The notes under the pieces are model-generated. The model was not told the DNA's origin. It searched no databases and was given only the letters and a program-made list of their open reading frames with translations. A DNA stretch of 64,000 nt from Micropterus salmoides (Eukaryota; Chordata; Actinopteri; Centrarchiformes; Centrarchidae), in NCBI RefSeq assembly GCF_014851395.1, contig NW_024043372.1, positions 18,027,665-18,091,664 of the forward strand. Reading direction: 5' to 3'. Positions 24,601 to 39,400 of the stretch are shown piece after piece. Position numbers and translations under genes: made by a program. Position 1 is the stretch's first letter, and each line of letters starts with the position of its first letter.

Positions 24601-27600
24601 ATGTACACACACACACACACACACACACTACTGTTTTACAATAGAATACTGCAAAAGCTTGTGTGTGTTGCCAGTTCTTGTACTCCTTTTATTGATTAGT
24701 TTAATCACTGCTACTTCAAAGTAAAGTTTTTAACTTATTGTATGTCTTGTTAACAGGACAGCGTACTACACTGCATACAGACAAGTGTACAGACAGGATT
24801 ATAAGGCTGTGTACAAGTGTTGCCCTGGATGGTCTCAACTTAACCGAGAAGCGGGTTGTCTGTATCGTAAGTATCCTTTCTATCTCTTTAAAAAAAAATA
24901 ATAATAATAATCTGTTTTTTTTATTTACTGTGACATTTTTTGTTTAAAATAGAATATGCATGTAGATATGTTTACTAAAAGGCAATATGTCTTTTCCTGA
25001 CTCAGCGGGAGTAAGGGTGCTTTAAACATCACCTCACACTTGGCACAGAGCTTTGAATGAAAGGTTTTGAGGAAAAGGTCAGAAGGGTCAAGAGGTGCTT
25101 TGCCCATTCAGACTGCTCAGCAGATGTTATCAGTCAGTGCCATGTCTGCGGTACTTATGTTGTTACAACAGTCCCACAAGGTTTAGATGTGGACGGTGGG
25201 AAAACAAATCTCAAGTGTTGACATTCGCTCTCAAATGAGGTTTGCATTGTAGTATCTTTGTTCAACACTCAGCAAAAAATAATTACGATCAGGCCGGGGC
25301 TCTGCAGCACTCCTGCATTAACGATAGATAGCCTGTCTGGCAGTAAGTCGTTGCTTGGCTACTTTTAAAGTGTACATTAAAGCCCCAAATGTCCACATTC
25401 CTCATCTAACTGTGTTTTGATGTTTAAATCTTGGCTCTCCTCGATATAGTCATGCCACTCTTGTCATTTCGAGTTGTAACATGGCAGTGCAGGTCAGAGG
25501 ATTGCATGGATATGAAAATTGACGAGTCCAACCAGCGTTTACCCCAGCCAATCTCAGTCAAGGCCCACAAGACAATACCCATCATGGCGGTGAGACCACC
25601 TGATGCAATGCACAAAAAGAATAACAAATATGAATCTCTCCTCTATAAGTCCAATCCACAGGTCCATGTATGGAAAACTAGTTGTGTTGGTCACACAGGG
25701 GCTCATCTCCTTGTGGATAAGCTTAGCTTCACACCACTGAGACCAAGAAGCCTCCTTTGATGGGATTTTACAGCCAGTGATCCAGATCGCATAACCTGCA
25801 TACCATGAAGACCTTTCGGCAAAGCCTTCCTGTAAACAGTTTGTCCCCTGTCCGGTAGACTGACAAGAAAGTTCCCACTTCTTTACTCTCGTTGCTCTAC
25901 CTGGAACTCATCTGTTTGCTTAATAGCCAGCCCTCTCAGCATCAGTACAGGCACAATACTCTCTGGGGATAGCCCTCTGATGAGAAGTGGCTGGGATGGG
26001 GAGCGGGAGAAGATCTCCTGGATGTGCCTGTCATCGGTGTCTTATTATGGCATCTATGCTCTCTTCAAAGAGCCCTTTGTTTCCAGGGAAAAGGTTACAG
26101 TATTAAATTATACAAGGAAGCATTACACTGTCTGCTCTTCCATAAGCCTGGTTTGTTTTAAAACTTATACTTATAAACACTTATAAAGAAATGTCTTAAA
26201 GAGACATTCCTCAGGACTGCCCAATGTCTCCCCTCACTTAAGTAGACAGGAGGTTTTGTTTCCCTTTTTGCGTGACAATGGCCACTCTCTTCGACGCGAG
26301 GCAGGGCTTTTATCTCTGTAACCAAAGACGTGGCAGCGCTTTGAGATGGGGCAAACTAATCACCCTTTTCTCTGAGCCATTGAAGCAGGATAAAAGGAAG
26401 CTCACACCACAATCCTCCCACTCCTGTGCACTTTGCTTTGCACTATCTGTACTGTACCTCAGTCAGCACAATGCAATCTGTGGGACTGTTTTCAACAGCA
26501 CCTCCGACATCCAAAAGGAAAAAATCTGCTTTGCAAAATGTACAGCTTTAGCAAATCCTCTGAAATCCCCCAAAAGAAGGGAAGATTTGGGAGATGGGAA
26601 TGCTTTGTGTTGAGATAGTGATTTAGTGTCTGGCACTTCTGAGGTCTCTCTCTCTCTCTCTTGTGTTTTCCCTCTCTCTCTCGCTGTGTGTTCCCTAATA
26701 AAATGTCAGTGAGGTAATTCTAATGATTTGTGGTTATTGTGAGGTAGTTTTTGTAGGAGTTGAGGGCCTAATTGTGTTGTAGATAAAACACACAGTGGCT
26801 GGGAATTGGCTGCAAGTTGAGTAGCTTCCTTTTGTTCACCTGTGTTATGCCTCTATATCCACCAATTGTACAGATGTTGACGTCCTCTCGCAGTCTTGCT
26901 GTGAATTGCCTCCGTTGTTGTGCTCTCCAGCATTCTTTGCCTAGCATAATTAGTCACATATTTGGAAAAAGAATATACCGCAGCACAGCAAACGTCTGGT
27001 TATTTTCACATTTTATTCTACAATTTTGACCCCCTCCCTCTTGTTTTCCATATCTTTGTGTTTCAGGCTATACTATCATCTAATTATGAAGGTTTTCCAT
27101 TGACACAATAGCATGGATTTAGATTTCTTGAGCGGTTTGCAAATAAGAGATTTTTGTTTACAAGTGCTTAATGTTTTTTCCGGCATTCTGTACAAAGAAT
27201 GCGCAAAGTGTAGAGTCAGGCTGAAGCAGTTTTCTTGCAGAATTGCAAATTTGTGCTGCAGCGTTAATTTTCATTTACTCTGCATTGCGTATCTGTGAAA
27301 GAGTGAGAAATGCCCTTCACAGTTTCCAAGGTGATGTTTTCAAATGTCTAGTTTTGTAGAAGATATTCTGTTTATAGTGATATAAATCACAGCATTGGAG
27401 AAACTGGAGAATTGTTGATTTAAATGATTAATCAATCATGAAAATAGTTTTTAAGAGCTTAGAGCCACATCTTTTCAATTGTGTTTCTTTATTTTACAAT
27501 ATATCTAATGACTTCTTGTCCACAAAAAGTCAGCCGGGGGACTTGTGGAAACAGAAAACAGATTTATGAAAACCCCAAGTGCAACTGAGGTGATTGTGCA

Positions 27601-30600
27601 TTTTGTAAAGACTCCAATTGGCTCAGATTGGACTATCTGGTTCTCCTGGAGGAGAAGAGCTCTTGACATTGTGATGGCGACTTCCTCCACTTTAAAGTTT
27701 GCGGAGGGCCACTCAATCACCGAAGTTAAACCTTTTACCTCAACAAGTAGCCACGGGCCGGGTGAGGATGGAGGGGGTTAGTTGGGAGTGGAAACGAGCA
27801 GTTATGTTGATTGATGGCAACAATATGCTTTGTGACAGGGGCTGAGGAGCAGGCACAATGACTCCTCCAGTTTGTCGTCCTCGTTAACTGCTGAATAGGA
27901 ACTGGCCCCCTTTTGTGGTGGGAGCAAGCTGGCGAAGGTAGCTACATGTGAAATAGGTCCAGTAGCCAGAAAAGAGGAAATGGTCCTCTGTCTATCCATG
28001 GGTGGTCTGTGTCTGTGTGTGTGTGTGTGAGTGAGAGACACAAAACAACAACAACTATGTCAGCATCATGGGGACCGCATCGTGCTTAGCTGAACACAGA
28101 CACAGACCCAGACACATACATAGAAATAGACAGAACTCAACCAACTGAGACATAACATGGTGACTTGTACACCAAAGTAGTGGTGTAATTTAGATTGTTT
28201 GGTCCATCAAAATACTGCCTGTTTTTACACTGACATATTCCTTTTTATCTTATGAGTAACAAGCAGCAGAAGGCAGCAGAGAACACTCAGAACAAATTGA
28301 AGCTATACCACATCTATGTACAAATTTGTGGGACTGCTGTCCTATATTAGGATGGCTATGAGCAAATACCAGTTTACTCAACCTGAGGTCTGTTTGATGC
28401 TGTTGGTTCTAACTGGAAAAACTTGTAATGGGAGCAGATTTTTGAATTACACTTACTCTAGTAAGAGTCTGGTGAGCAAACTCGAGTCCACAGACAAGAG
28501 GTAGACGCAGACTTAAAGCAATCACATGCGATTGCTGTGCAGGTACAGATGTGGGTGTGTTGCAGGATGGTGAATGTGGCTGTGCGAAAATATTTCGAGC
28601 TAGCCAGCTTGGTCAAAGTATAAATGATGCTTGTTTTTCAAATGAGTGTTCTTTAAATTCTGTTTAAATACTTTGCTAGAAGCAAATGCCTCTTCCTGTT
28701 CCTTCAGTGGCGTTCATGCCAGATAGAGGCAATATTGTCAAGCTGCAGGCATGACGAACAAAAGCAGTTTTAGACAGACATCATCAGAATCAAAAGCCGT
28801 TTTAGACAGACATCATCAGAATCACATTTAGGTGTAAGGTTAGAAATAATAATAAAGTATTTACAGCAGGTATACATTTGAAAAGGTGATCAGTCTAATC
28901 TATGACACTTTTGGGTGGGTGGACAATGAAGGAGGCTGCGGAAAACACAATGTTCAACTGGCTTGTGCTGCTGTATGACACTACATATACACTCACCTAA
29001 AGGATTATTAGGAACACCATACTAATACTGTGTTTGACCCCCTTTCACCTTCAGAACTGCCTTAATTCTACGTGGCATTGATTCAACAAGGTGCTGAAAG
29101 CATTCTTTAGAAATGTTGGCCCATATTGATAGGGTAGCATCTTGCAGTTGATGGAGATTTGTGGGATGCACATCCAGGGCACGAAGCTCCCGTTCCACCA
29201 CATCCCAAAGATGCTCTGTTGGGTTGAGATCTGGTGACTGTGGGGGCCATTTTAGTACAGTGAACTCATTGTCATGTTCAAGAAACCAATTTGAAATGAT
29301 TCGAGCTTTGTGACATGGTGCATTATCCTGCTGGAAGTAGCCATCAGAGGATGGGTACATGGTGGCCATAAAGGGATGGACATGGTCAGAAACAATGCTC
29401 AGGTAGGCCGTGGCATTTAAATGATGCCCAATTGGCACTAAGGGGCCTAAAGTGTGCCAAGAAAACATCCCCCACAACATTACACCACCACCACCAGCCT
29501 GCACAGTGGTAACAAGGCATGATGGATCCATGTTCTCATTCTGTTTACGCCAAAATCTGACTCTACCACCATCTGAATCTGTCTCAACAGAAATCGAGAC
29601 TCATCAGACCAGGCAACATTTTTCCAGTCTTCAACTGCCCAATTTTGGTGAGCTCTTGCAAATTGTAGCCTCTTTTTCCTATTTGTAGTGGAAATGAGTG
29701 GTACCCGGTGGGGTCTTCTGCTGTTGTAGCCCATCCGCCTCAAGGTTGTGCATGTTGTGGCTTCACAAATGCTTTGCTGCATACCTCGGTTGTAACGAGT
29801 GGTTATTTCAGTCAAAGTTGCTCTTCTATCAGCTTGAATCAGTCGGCCCATTCTCCTCTGACCTCTAGCATCAACAAGGCGTTTTCGCCCGCAGGACTGC
29901 TGCATACTGGATGTTTTTCCCTTTTCACACCATTCTTTGTAAACCCTAGAAATGGTTGTGCATGAAAATCCCAGTAACAGAGCAGATTGTGAAATACTCA
30001 GACTGTCCCGTCTGGCACCAACAACCATGCCACGCTCAAAATTGCTTAAATCACCTTTCTTTCCCATTCTGACATTCAGTTTGGAGTTCAGGAGATTGTC
30101 TTGACCAGGACCACACCCCTAAATGCATTGAAGCAACTGCCATGTGATTGGTTGATTAGATAATTGCATTAATGAGAAATTGAACAGGTGTTCCTAATAA
30201 TCCTTTAGGTGAGTGTACTGTGTGGTTCCTGTTTGGTCTGAGTGGTGTGCATGCTATTATCATCTCAAATCCACATCTCTAAAGCCAGGAAAAGAGAGGA
30301 AATGTACAATGAAGCGGGCCAAATACTGGTGGTGCAGGTGTTGCTTTGATTTGTGATGTGATTTAAATGTCAATATTCTCATCCTGATATTTGGAAATGG
30401 GGCGGCACGGTGTTCCGGTGGTTAGCACTGTGGCCTCACAGCAAAAAGGTCGCGGGTTCAAACCTCGGTTGCCCCCGCCTTTCTGTGTGGAGTTTGCATG
30501 GTTTCCTGGCTTCCTCCCACTGTCCAAAGACCTACGGACTAGGTTAATTGGTGACCCTAAAATTGTCCTTAGGTGTGAGTGTGAGTGGTTGTTTGTCTGT

Positions 30601-33370
30601 GTGTGGCCCGATGGATTGGCGACCTGTCCAGGGTGTACCCCGCCTTTCGCCCGATGTCTGCTGGGATTGGCTCCAGCCCCCGCGACCCTGTACGCAGGAT
30701 AAGCGGTTGACGATGGATGGATGGAAATAAGGATGAAAATATATTTCTCTCTTATGCATCTGTGTAATACAGACTTACAGTATGACAGTATATAGGGGGC
30801 AGCAAATTCTCCCAGATATTGTAATTGCTGGTCTTGCATACTGAGTAATTTTTTGCTAAGAATTATTGTACTTGCTTTGTCAAACCGAGATAGTGTCTAC
30901 TTGGTATTTAAAGTCTTTCAAAGAAACCTGTCAGAGATCATTCTGACATAGCCTGCCCTGGTTTTCACACATTCCTCTGCATAGTGAAACATGTTTTGTT
31001 GCCTTAAAATACAGTGCTTGGCTCCACGCTTACCAATTATGGCACCAAACAGAGCCCTGAGCGCAGGCCTTTGTGTCTGTGACTTCCCCTAAATGTGGTC
31101 TCCCTCTGTGTCGCACTCTGGGGGTTAAATAGATCGTCGGAGCCTAAACAAACACAAGGCTGCCCCTGTGTCGATGTGGTCATCCCCTTCAGAAGCTATA
31201 AGGGTGACACCTGCTCATTGGTTTTCAGTTTCTCGGCGCGAGTCGCTGACCCCTGCTTTCGCTGTCTCTTCTTTTTGTTGTAGCTGCTAATCCTCTCAGA
31301 GAAGGTGTCTTTGTAATAGAGTGGAGGCCTTCACAGCGACAGATGAGAGTGAGTTTTATGCCACGCTGCATGCCACATTAAGGAATCATTTTGGGGAAGA
31401 TTAAGCAGCGTATGGGGCTCAGGAAGGGGGCAGACCAAAAATGTCCTGGTTAGCTGCCAACAATCCTGTGTGTCTCACATCTCAGAAGAGGGAATGTACA
31501 TTCCCCTTGTTGTCACTTAGCCATGTTACCCTGACTGGCTCCGAGAGACATCTGACCTTTTTCTTTGTTGCTGGTAATTTAGTCAATTTTAAAGCATTTT
31601 CACCACAATTTAGCAATGTCTCATTAATTTGATCTCTCCCAGCTGGTGGTGATTTAATTGTCCTGAAGAAATTTGCATGTATTTGGAGCCATGCAATTAA
31701 ATCTGACCACTGAGTAATGCTTTTTTTCCTTCTTGTCTGTCATCAGCAGCTTTCACCACATCAAACTTCCCTCACATTAGATAATCACAGAAGTAGGGAT
31801 AGCTATATAACTGTATGCTGAACAGTGTGTCATTCTGTAGCCACACTGTCTTGGGGAACTGGAAGTCATCATGGGCAGATAGGCTGTGGTGAGATGGTCT
31901 TTCGTTTGGAATAGGATTTTAGCGGCTTCACAAATGCGATTTTGGTCTGTTAGGTTTTGAGCACAAGAACGTAAATGTTTTTGACAATGAGTTCAGTGAA
32001 ACTCTGATTGCTGGGGTGGGCTGTGAGAGACAACAAGAGAGAGATAGCAGTGTGTGTGTGTGTGTGTTGTGAACTCCCTGGATGGTCCAACTGTTGAGCA
32101 GGTGTCTGAGGACTGGGCCAGATGACAGGCGGATGTTTAGGCTGAGAGACATGGCTGAAATTACTCCGGCTCATCTGTGATTATTAAAGATCACTTCTTC
32201 GTGTCCTGCTTCTCCGTTGTCTGGAAATGTAATGTAATTCTCCATATCTGTCATGATACAGTTGAAGCCAGACTGTAGATAGTCTTAAGTTAGCGTATAT
32301 TTTCACACCCTTCATATTTTGCTTTCCTCAGCTTGAATATTTGATTGTACCTATCTGTAGGGGATATTTGTACATAATTAGGGCTGCAGATAATGCTTTA
32401 AAAAATAATTATCAGTTTTTATAACAAATGGAAAGTAATTTAGATACAATATCTGGACTTTCTGGACACAGTATTCCAGAATCCAAGATATTAGATCAGA
32501 TTTATTTTTTTGCCTTACCAACAGTCCATAAAGAAAATCAGTGAATCTTAACAGATGAGAAGATATAACCAACAAATGTTTAGCATTACTTTCTTGATGA
32601 ATTACTTAAATGATCATCATCAACTCAATTATCAAAATTGTTCCTGATTAAATGTTTTGGTTGAATTTATTGATTAATCAACCAATTGCTTCAGCTGGTT
32701 AAGTTCAGACCTTAATTGTCCTGAAAGAGGAAATTCCTTTTGCAGCAAGGCCGCATAAAAACAAAGAAATACAGAAAACACAACATGACAATTAAAAACA
32801 GTGAAAGTGCTGGTACTATACACACATGACAGAACACAATAAAAGGTTCATAAAAGCAAGAAAAACTGCAATAGGAAGAACAGGGATCAGATAAAGTTTA
32901 AATCAGCAAATGAAGGCAAGCAGAAATCAGTCCAGGTCACGTTCATACTATCACTATGACCATATATGGCCAATAAATGGCATCAAAACCGGCAGCGCCT
33001 GGTGTGATGATAGGCCATGCCGCCTGTGGTTGGATTAGATGGGCAGAAAAAATTCATACCTGGCAGGAGATGCACACTTATACTGGTTTCCAGTTTCTTC
33101 ACAATCATCTGAGGGAGGGATTGACATCTAAATTCCTGTTGTGATTAGCTGGACCATGTTTTTTTTCACTCCCAGTGTCCACATGTTGCCAGACGGGCAG
33201 AGCAATGGCAGACATAAATCTTCTGGACCTGTCATCACTAAGCACTGTACTGTGTTCAGGAGAGTGCTAACAACAGGCCTGGCTTAAACAGCTGTGTCTT
33301 ACTTCACAGGGATATTAGCCTCGACACATCAGATACAGGCCGAGAGGCTTGAGCACACGTGTACTGTACG

Positions 33371-33415
<45 letters not shown>

Positions 33416-36400
33416 GAGCGACGGACTGTCATGATTAATGTGAATGGATGGAATGTGATGCTGCACCTCTGTGACGGATTCACATGTTCTGAGTTACCTA
33501 GTGGCTCTCACTGTTTATGCGTCCTAGATTCTTTAAATTTTATGTCTTAACGAGCAATAACAGTTTGACTTAGAGGGATTTATGGACACAGGGTCACTGG
33601 CTCCAGAGATGGATGGACCTGTGGCTCTGTGATTTTATCCCATGACTCACCCATGCAACATCTGAATGATTGCTGTTTGACTGAACTTTGGTCATTGTAA
33701 CAATCAATCAAGGTCATTCTCAGGTAATGTTCTAAAACTGTGCGGGAAAGAGGCCACTTTACCTAAAGTCAGACAAGGTGTTATTGCCACTCATCATAAA
33801 CACTCTCATTCTGTGAAAATGGAGTTTAGAAATTTCTTTTACTTGGCCAAAAGCCTGCTTCTCTGCTCAAAGAGTACCAAGCGGATTCCTCTTACATTGG
33901 TTAGTGTTAAAGGAGGAGAATCAAGGTTCCTCTTCAGTACGTGAGTTAACAGACTGATGATGATAAGGCTTTGATGGAAAGAGGTCAGAGTTTGAAACTG
34001 CAGATATTGAAATCTCATGACAACAGGCAGGTGTCTCTGCTCCACTTACAATATTTTTTTCCTTTCACCCTGTCTGTCCACGTGTACTCGTGCAGCGGTG
34101 TGTAGCTACGGTGTGTGCTTCAATGGGGGCCAGTGTCGGGAGGGATCCACCCAGCTTTGTGACTGTCCTGCAGGGTTTAATGGACCCAGCTGCCAGTATG
34201 GTGAGTAAAATCCTGTCCGTGTTTCATCTTTATGATGTCTTGTCTTCTATTCTTTTTGTATTTTTTTCGTGTTGTACATTTCTTAACTTCTTTTTAGAAG
34301 TCACTGCACAGTTATATCAATCTATTCTCAGCATTTAACCCATGTCCATCTGTCATTGTTTCTGGATGTATATTGTATATGATTGTATGTAGAAAAATAC
34401 TTACAGGAAAAGTAGGACTCATGAAAACTTTTCTTGGACTTATTGAAACCGAAAGCAGCTTGCCATCTGATCAAAAACACCCTTTTGGCTCTTTACTGGA
34501 GCCTACAATTCTGATCCTTTTTGGTCAACTCTCCAGGCCTCCCTGCTGAACTCTGTCTGAGTGATCGCCTTTCTCTACGAGTGAATGAGATTCTCTTCAC
34601 ATCAGCAGTTGGCTTCTTTTACCAGCAGCCCAAGTATTTTATCAGCAACTCCATTGTTGAATTTGAGCTGTTGAAGTAAAACAGTGGAGTATTCTGTTGT
34701 TTTTCTGATAACACCACACGACAGGAAATTCCTCTTAGCGTCAACTTTTTACAAGAGTCATCCATCTCTCCCTCAAATTATCCCTCCTAGACACTACAGG
34801 CTTTGTTGCATAAGTCAAGTTCAAACTGCGGGGACAGCTGAAAATCATGGTCTCCTTTTGTTACAATTGTCTGACTTGACTTTATGCTCTCTGGCCAGCA
34901 TCCAGGATCTCCAAGTTCATCTCTAACGTACCAACTTCTTTATCCAAACATGATTGTCTCAGGAATTCTCTCGTGATACAGATGTAGCTTTGTGACACCT
35001 TTTTAGCACACTATAAATTAACTTCCTCATTGTCTATTAGACTGTAGGACTTATGATCAAGCCTTGGGAAATGCAGCACTGACAGGCCCTCTATATGATC
35101 AGAGCTCTCTGTGGTAGCTAAGCTGGCCTGGCTTACTTCTGGTTACTTCATGCTTGAATGAAAGACTTAATCATAAGCACAGAGGGTCCATGAACACACA
35201 TGCCCATTGAGGGGCTGCTTACGCCCATTGGTTGTCTTTTTCATGCCTGTCCTGATGGACCTAGTGGAGGTTTTTGAGAAGATTGAAGCCATCTGTTGAA
35301 TGTGTTATTTGCTGATCAGAAACATTTACACTATAGATTTACAGGAACTTTAACATATAAACACAGTTACTCTGTATAAACACACAGGAATACTCTCCTC
35401 TGGTTTTAATGCTCTGTATTCTAAGATGATACATGTATGTCTGGAATACATGTACAGTATGTATTTTATTTACAATAAGTCCCCTGTCCTCAATGATCTC
35501 TACAGTAGCAGCTCATAAGTCACTTTGATCACAGCTTTGATAACACAGAGCAGCACTGCTGTGGTGGCATATTTCCCTGACACATAAGAATGTATCGTGG
35601 TATAGAGTGGTGAAGCTTGGGCTAGTGCACACAGTGCGGGGTACAATGCCTGTCATTCTTTACTCCTCACCATGAAAAACAATGTAGTGCTAAACGTCCT
35701 AATACCTAACCTAAACCTAAGACATGAAAAGTAAGACTGATGTTGAACCCTAGCCCTAAAATCCTGACATAACCTGTACACCCTAACGAAAAATAATAAA
35801 AACATCGTTCTGACAACTCAGTAGGTGCAATACATTATTCTATTATGATCATAACGAGTCTTTCAAACTCCCCTGCCCATCAGCTGTAGATGGTGAAATA
35901 GAAAGACATGTGCGTAACATCTGTTAAGTGACACAAGACAGACAGGGCACAAGAGGAAATGTCGAAGCTGTTTAGCTGCTCGGTTTATCAGGAAACTGTC
36001 AAACTATTATCACATCAGTATGGGACAAAAAAAAAAGAAAAGAGGAAAGGATAAAATATCTGTGCTGTATGGTTTCATTCATTTAAATAGTTTCTATGTT
36101 CCTCAGATATGAATGATGAGTTCCTAAGATACCAGAACATTTAAACATTACACACATTATTTGGACAAAAACATATTAATCAGTTCCAAAATACAAAACT
36201 AAATGTGATCAAACACATCTCTTCTCTGCACTTTTTTGGTTTTAGAAAATATACAGTGCTGTTAAAAGGGTTCTACATTTTTCATTTTTATGCTTTTATT
36301 TATGTTCTCATTTTAAAATATCAAATAAAACATGGACTGGATGATAAAATCTTTGTCTGACACTTGAGTTTTCTGTGTTCCCGGTACCAGACGTACAGTA

Positions 36401-39400
36401 AGGGGTTCTGGCATAACTGTTCCTTGGTGCAAGGTGCATGAAGGGAAGCAGTCTTGATTGAAACACAACCAAATGCGTTACTTAGGGGTGTACTCACTTT
36501 TGTTGCCAGCGGTTTAGACATTAATGGCTGTGTGTTGTCTTATTTTGAGGGGATAGCAAATTTACACTGTTATAGAAGCTGTACCCTCACTACTTTACAT
36601 TGTAGCAAAGTGACATTTCTTCAGTGTTGTTGCATGAAAAGATATAATCAATTATTTATAAAAATGTGAGGGGTGTACTCACTTTTGTGAGATACTGTAT
36701 ATATCTATTTTCCCCCACTTCTTCTTGTGGGTGTCTGTCTAAAGAAGACTACTTTCATCGCCTGTTTGAAGTATGTTTTTTTCAGTTGTCATTCAATTCT
36801 TGGCTACCTAATATTTCTTTTTGATGTTCACTTGACTATCTTTGTTTCCCATCACTATATAGGTTCCTTCTCTTTCAATTTGGCTTCCAGGCGGCCCCTT
36901 AGCTGCACTGTTATGATATCATTGCAGACATCAACTTTCCCCTATTCCCTTCCCACACATTGAGATCATTGAGTATTGTTCTGCATTGTGAATGATAGCT
37001 GTCATCAATGGGCACCTAGAGGCCCTTGCTTGTGTAGAGCTATGCAGCAAACCCCCACACCCTGATCCGCCCTCTATTGGAGGCCATTAGTCCGTAAACT
37101 CTCTGGCAGTTATATTGCCCTGTGTTTGGCATAGAATGGGCCGCTGGATGACGGGTGTGGGGCTGTTGGTGACTTCGCCTGACCCTGGGCAACATTTGGG
37201 ATGATGGGAGTCAGACTTGGGCAGGAATACACTCACAGCTGTCCCATTTTTTGAGGTCCTGCATGTGCCAAATACTGGTCAGTTCAAAGTCAGTAGTCCA
37301 GAGGGCAAAGGCATAGGTGCAGGCTGAGAACTAAGTGGCTCATTGGAGGAAGAGTAATAACATCACTTCTAATGAATGACTCTGTTAACTGAGCGACGGC
37401 TCTGTTATATAGTTAAGCCATTAAGAAGTACGCTCTGTGGTGGTCAGGCACACATCATTTCGTTGTAACACTATCACATTGTTGAGCCCTGGATAAATAA
37501 CCTTGTTGGGTAGACGAGAGCACGCCGCTCACACAAGCTGCTGTGATAATTCACTGCTGCGGTCCACATGCTTCACACAGCTGTCAGTCACTGCTTGTTT
37601 CTCTCTTGTCATGTTTACATAAAAGCTGAAGCCGCAGCGCAGGACGTGACGAATGCGTGGAGCTGCAGTTCACTCAAAGATTCACTCATTTAATCACTTT
37701 AGATGGTTCTCAGCAATGTAAAGAATTCCTCCACAGTCGCATGTGTTGAGATCCTGTTGAAGATCTTTTGATGTGGTTCGTCTGTGTTTGTGTATAGTGA
37801 TTGGTGTGTGTGTGTATTTATGTCGTTGAAGGGGGCCAATTAGTGCCCTGCTCTCAATAGTTGTCTGAAGCTGTCATGTGTTTTGCCTTTTAGTAGCATT
37901 GTGTCTGAGTGATGTATAAGACAGTAATTACTGTTTTTTTGTATTTGTGGCTTAACTCTGTGGTAAAGCGAGGGCCGGTGCCTAGAGGCTCTTCTAGTCC
38001 TTTCAAGACAATAAATTCCATTTTATTGGAATGGGTCATTTGCCTCGTGCTCGTACTTTCCAAACCATATCGTACAGTAGGATTGATCCATTTCAAGTTT
38101 GTGTAATTTGAAATGACTGAGACTTCTATGGGATAAATTTTTATACTTTCCTGACTGCAGTTCTTTTAACAAAGAGTTTTAGCAAGTTGTAACATTTTGG
38201 TGGCATTACATTTTCAACATTAAGTATTTTAAATCTGTGAAACCCACCTTAGTCCCACATGAACACAACATTTTCTGTCAATGTCACAAACATTTAGATT
38301 ATTTTACAGGAGATTTTCTATAGTTTGTGTTTTTATCTGTGTTTCTCACTGGTTTGAAGGTTAGAAGAGTTAGGTGCTTGGTTAGAAAAATCATGTCATG
38401 TGCTTCTGTGCACCAATCAAGGTTTAGCAACTTTTGAATCAAACCGTAATGACAGTCGTAGGGTTGTTGGTAGGCCACTGTCAGTCAAACTTAATCAAAC
38501 CACACCCACACAGTGCTAGTTAAGCTCAGTGTTTAAACTATTAATAAATAACATCTAGGGATGTTTATTTCTGTACTTTAATTTTGATTGTTGCTTATTG
38601 AGTCATTAATATTTAATGTTGTAGAGAAATATTTAAGACTTGAAACCAAGTTTTCAAGGGCATTAAGGCTTTGCTGCTTCCTTCAGAAAGCTGCATCTTT
38701 AGCTTAACATTTATAAGTTACAATTTAATTAACAATAAATTTAATAAACCTATTACAGAGTTGCCAACCCTTTTCTGTAGCCATGTATCTTTTTGCATAT
38801 GAAATTTTTTCTGCTTTCGCACTGAAGTCCTCTCCACCTTGTCTATATCCAGTGGAATTTAGTCACTCTGTGCCTGATGTACTTAGTATCCATCCTGTCA
38901 TCAGTAGACAAGTGGTATCCTCTGGGATCAACAGCTTCCAAGGCTTTTAGACCTCTGGCAGGGCAGATGTCTTCATACCAGCTGACATCTGGGCTCAGCC
39001 GCAGACAGACAGATGAACAGAAAGGCAGTCAGGCACTTCATTCCTTTAACATGAAACTCTAAAATGTATATCTTTTAAAGCTACAGCTTGTGTACTTTTC
39101 TGAGGTGAAAAGTAAATGTCAGTAATCTCAAATACATAAAACTGATGGATTGTGTATTAACTTGATGAGAGTTATTTGAAACAAATATGAGGAATCTGAT
39201 ATGACAGTTAAATCCTTTTATAGCTGAGGAAAAAATGTTCCAAATAGAAATAATCTGATATCTGAAAATACTGTACTTGTTCATTTCCAACAGGTTTACC
39301 ATATATTTATTAGGCTTTTGCTTGTTGATCCCAAACTGTGAAATGTTTTACTGAAAGAGCGCTTTCTCTGTTACAGTAATTGCGTCCCATTTATTTGTTC

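Larger units (their letters stand above)
24867..34095 (+). other. megf6 intron 3 (9.2 kb)
   Basis: It holds a Tc1-like transposon (28990-30215), a tRNA-derived SINE (30399-30728), an ATTAATC-family MITE (32379-32701), a 32-bp tandem duplication (28760-28823) and microsatellites. The rest is unique sequence with no recognisable exon. Confidence 0.6.

Noticed and set aside
25431..25760. 109-codon frame in megf6 intron 3
   Set aside because: It has no family signature and no splice sites that would join it to megf6.
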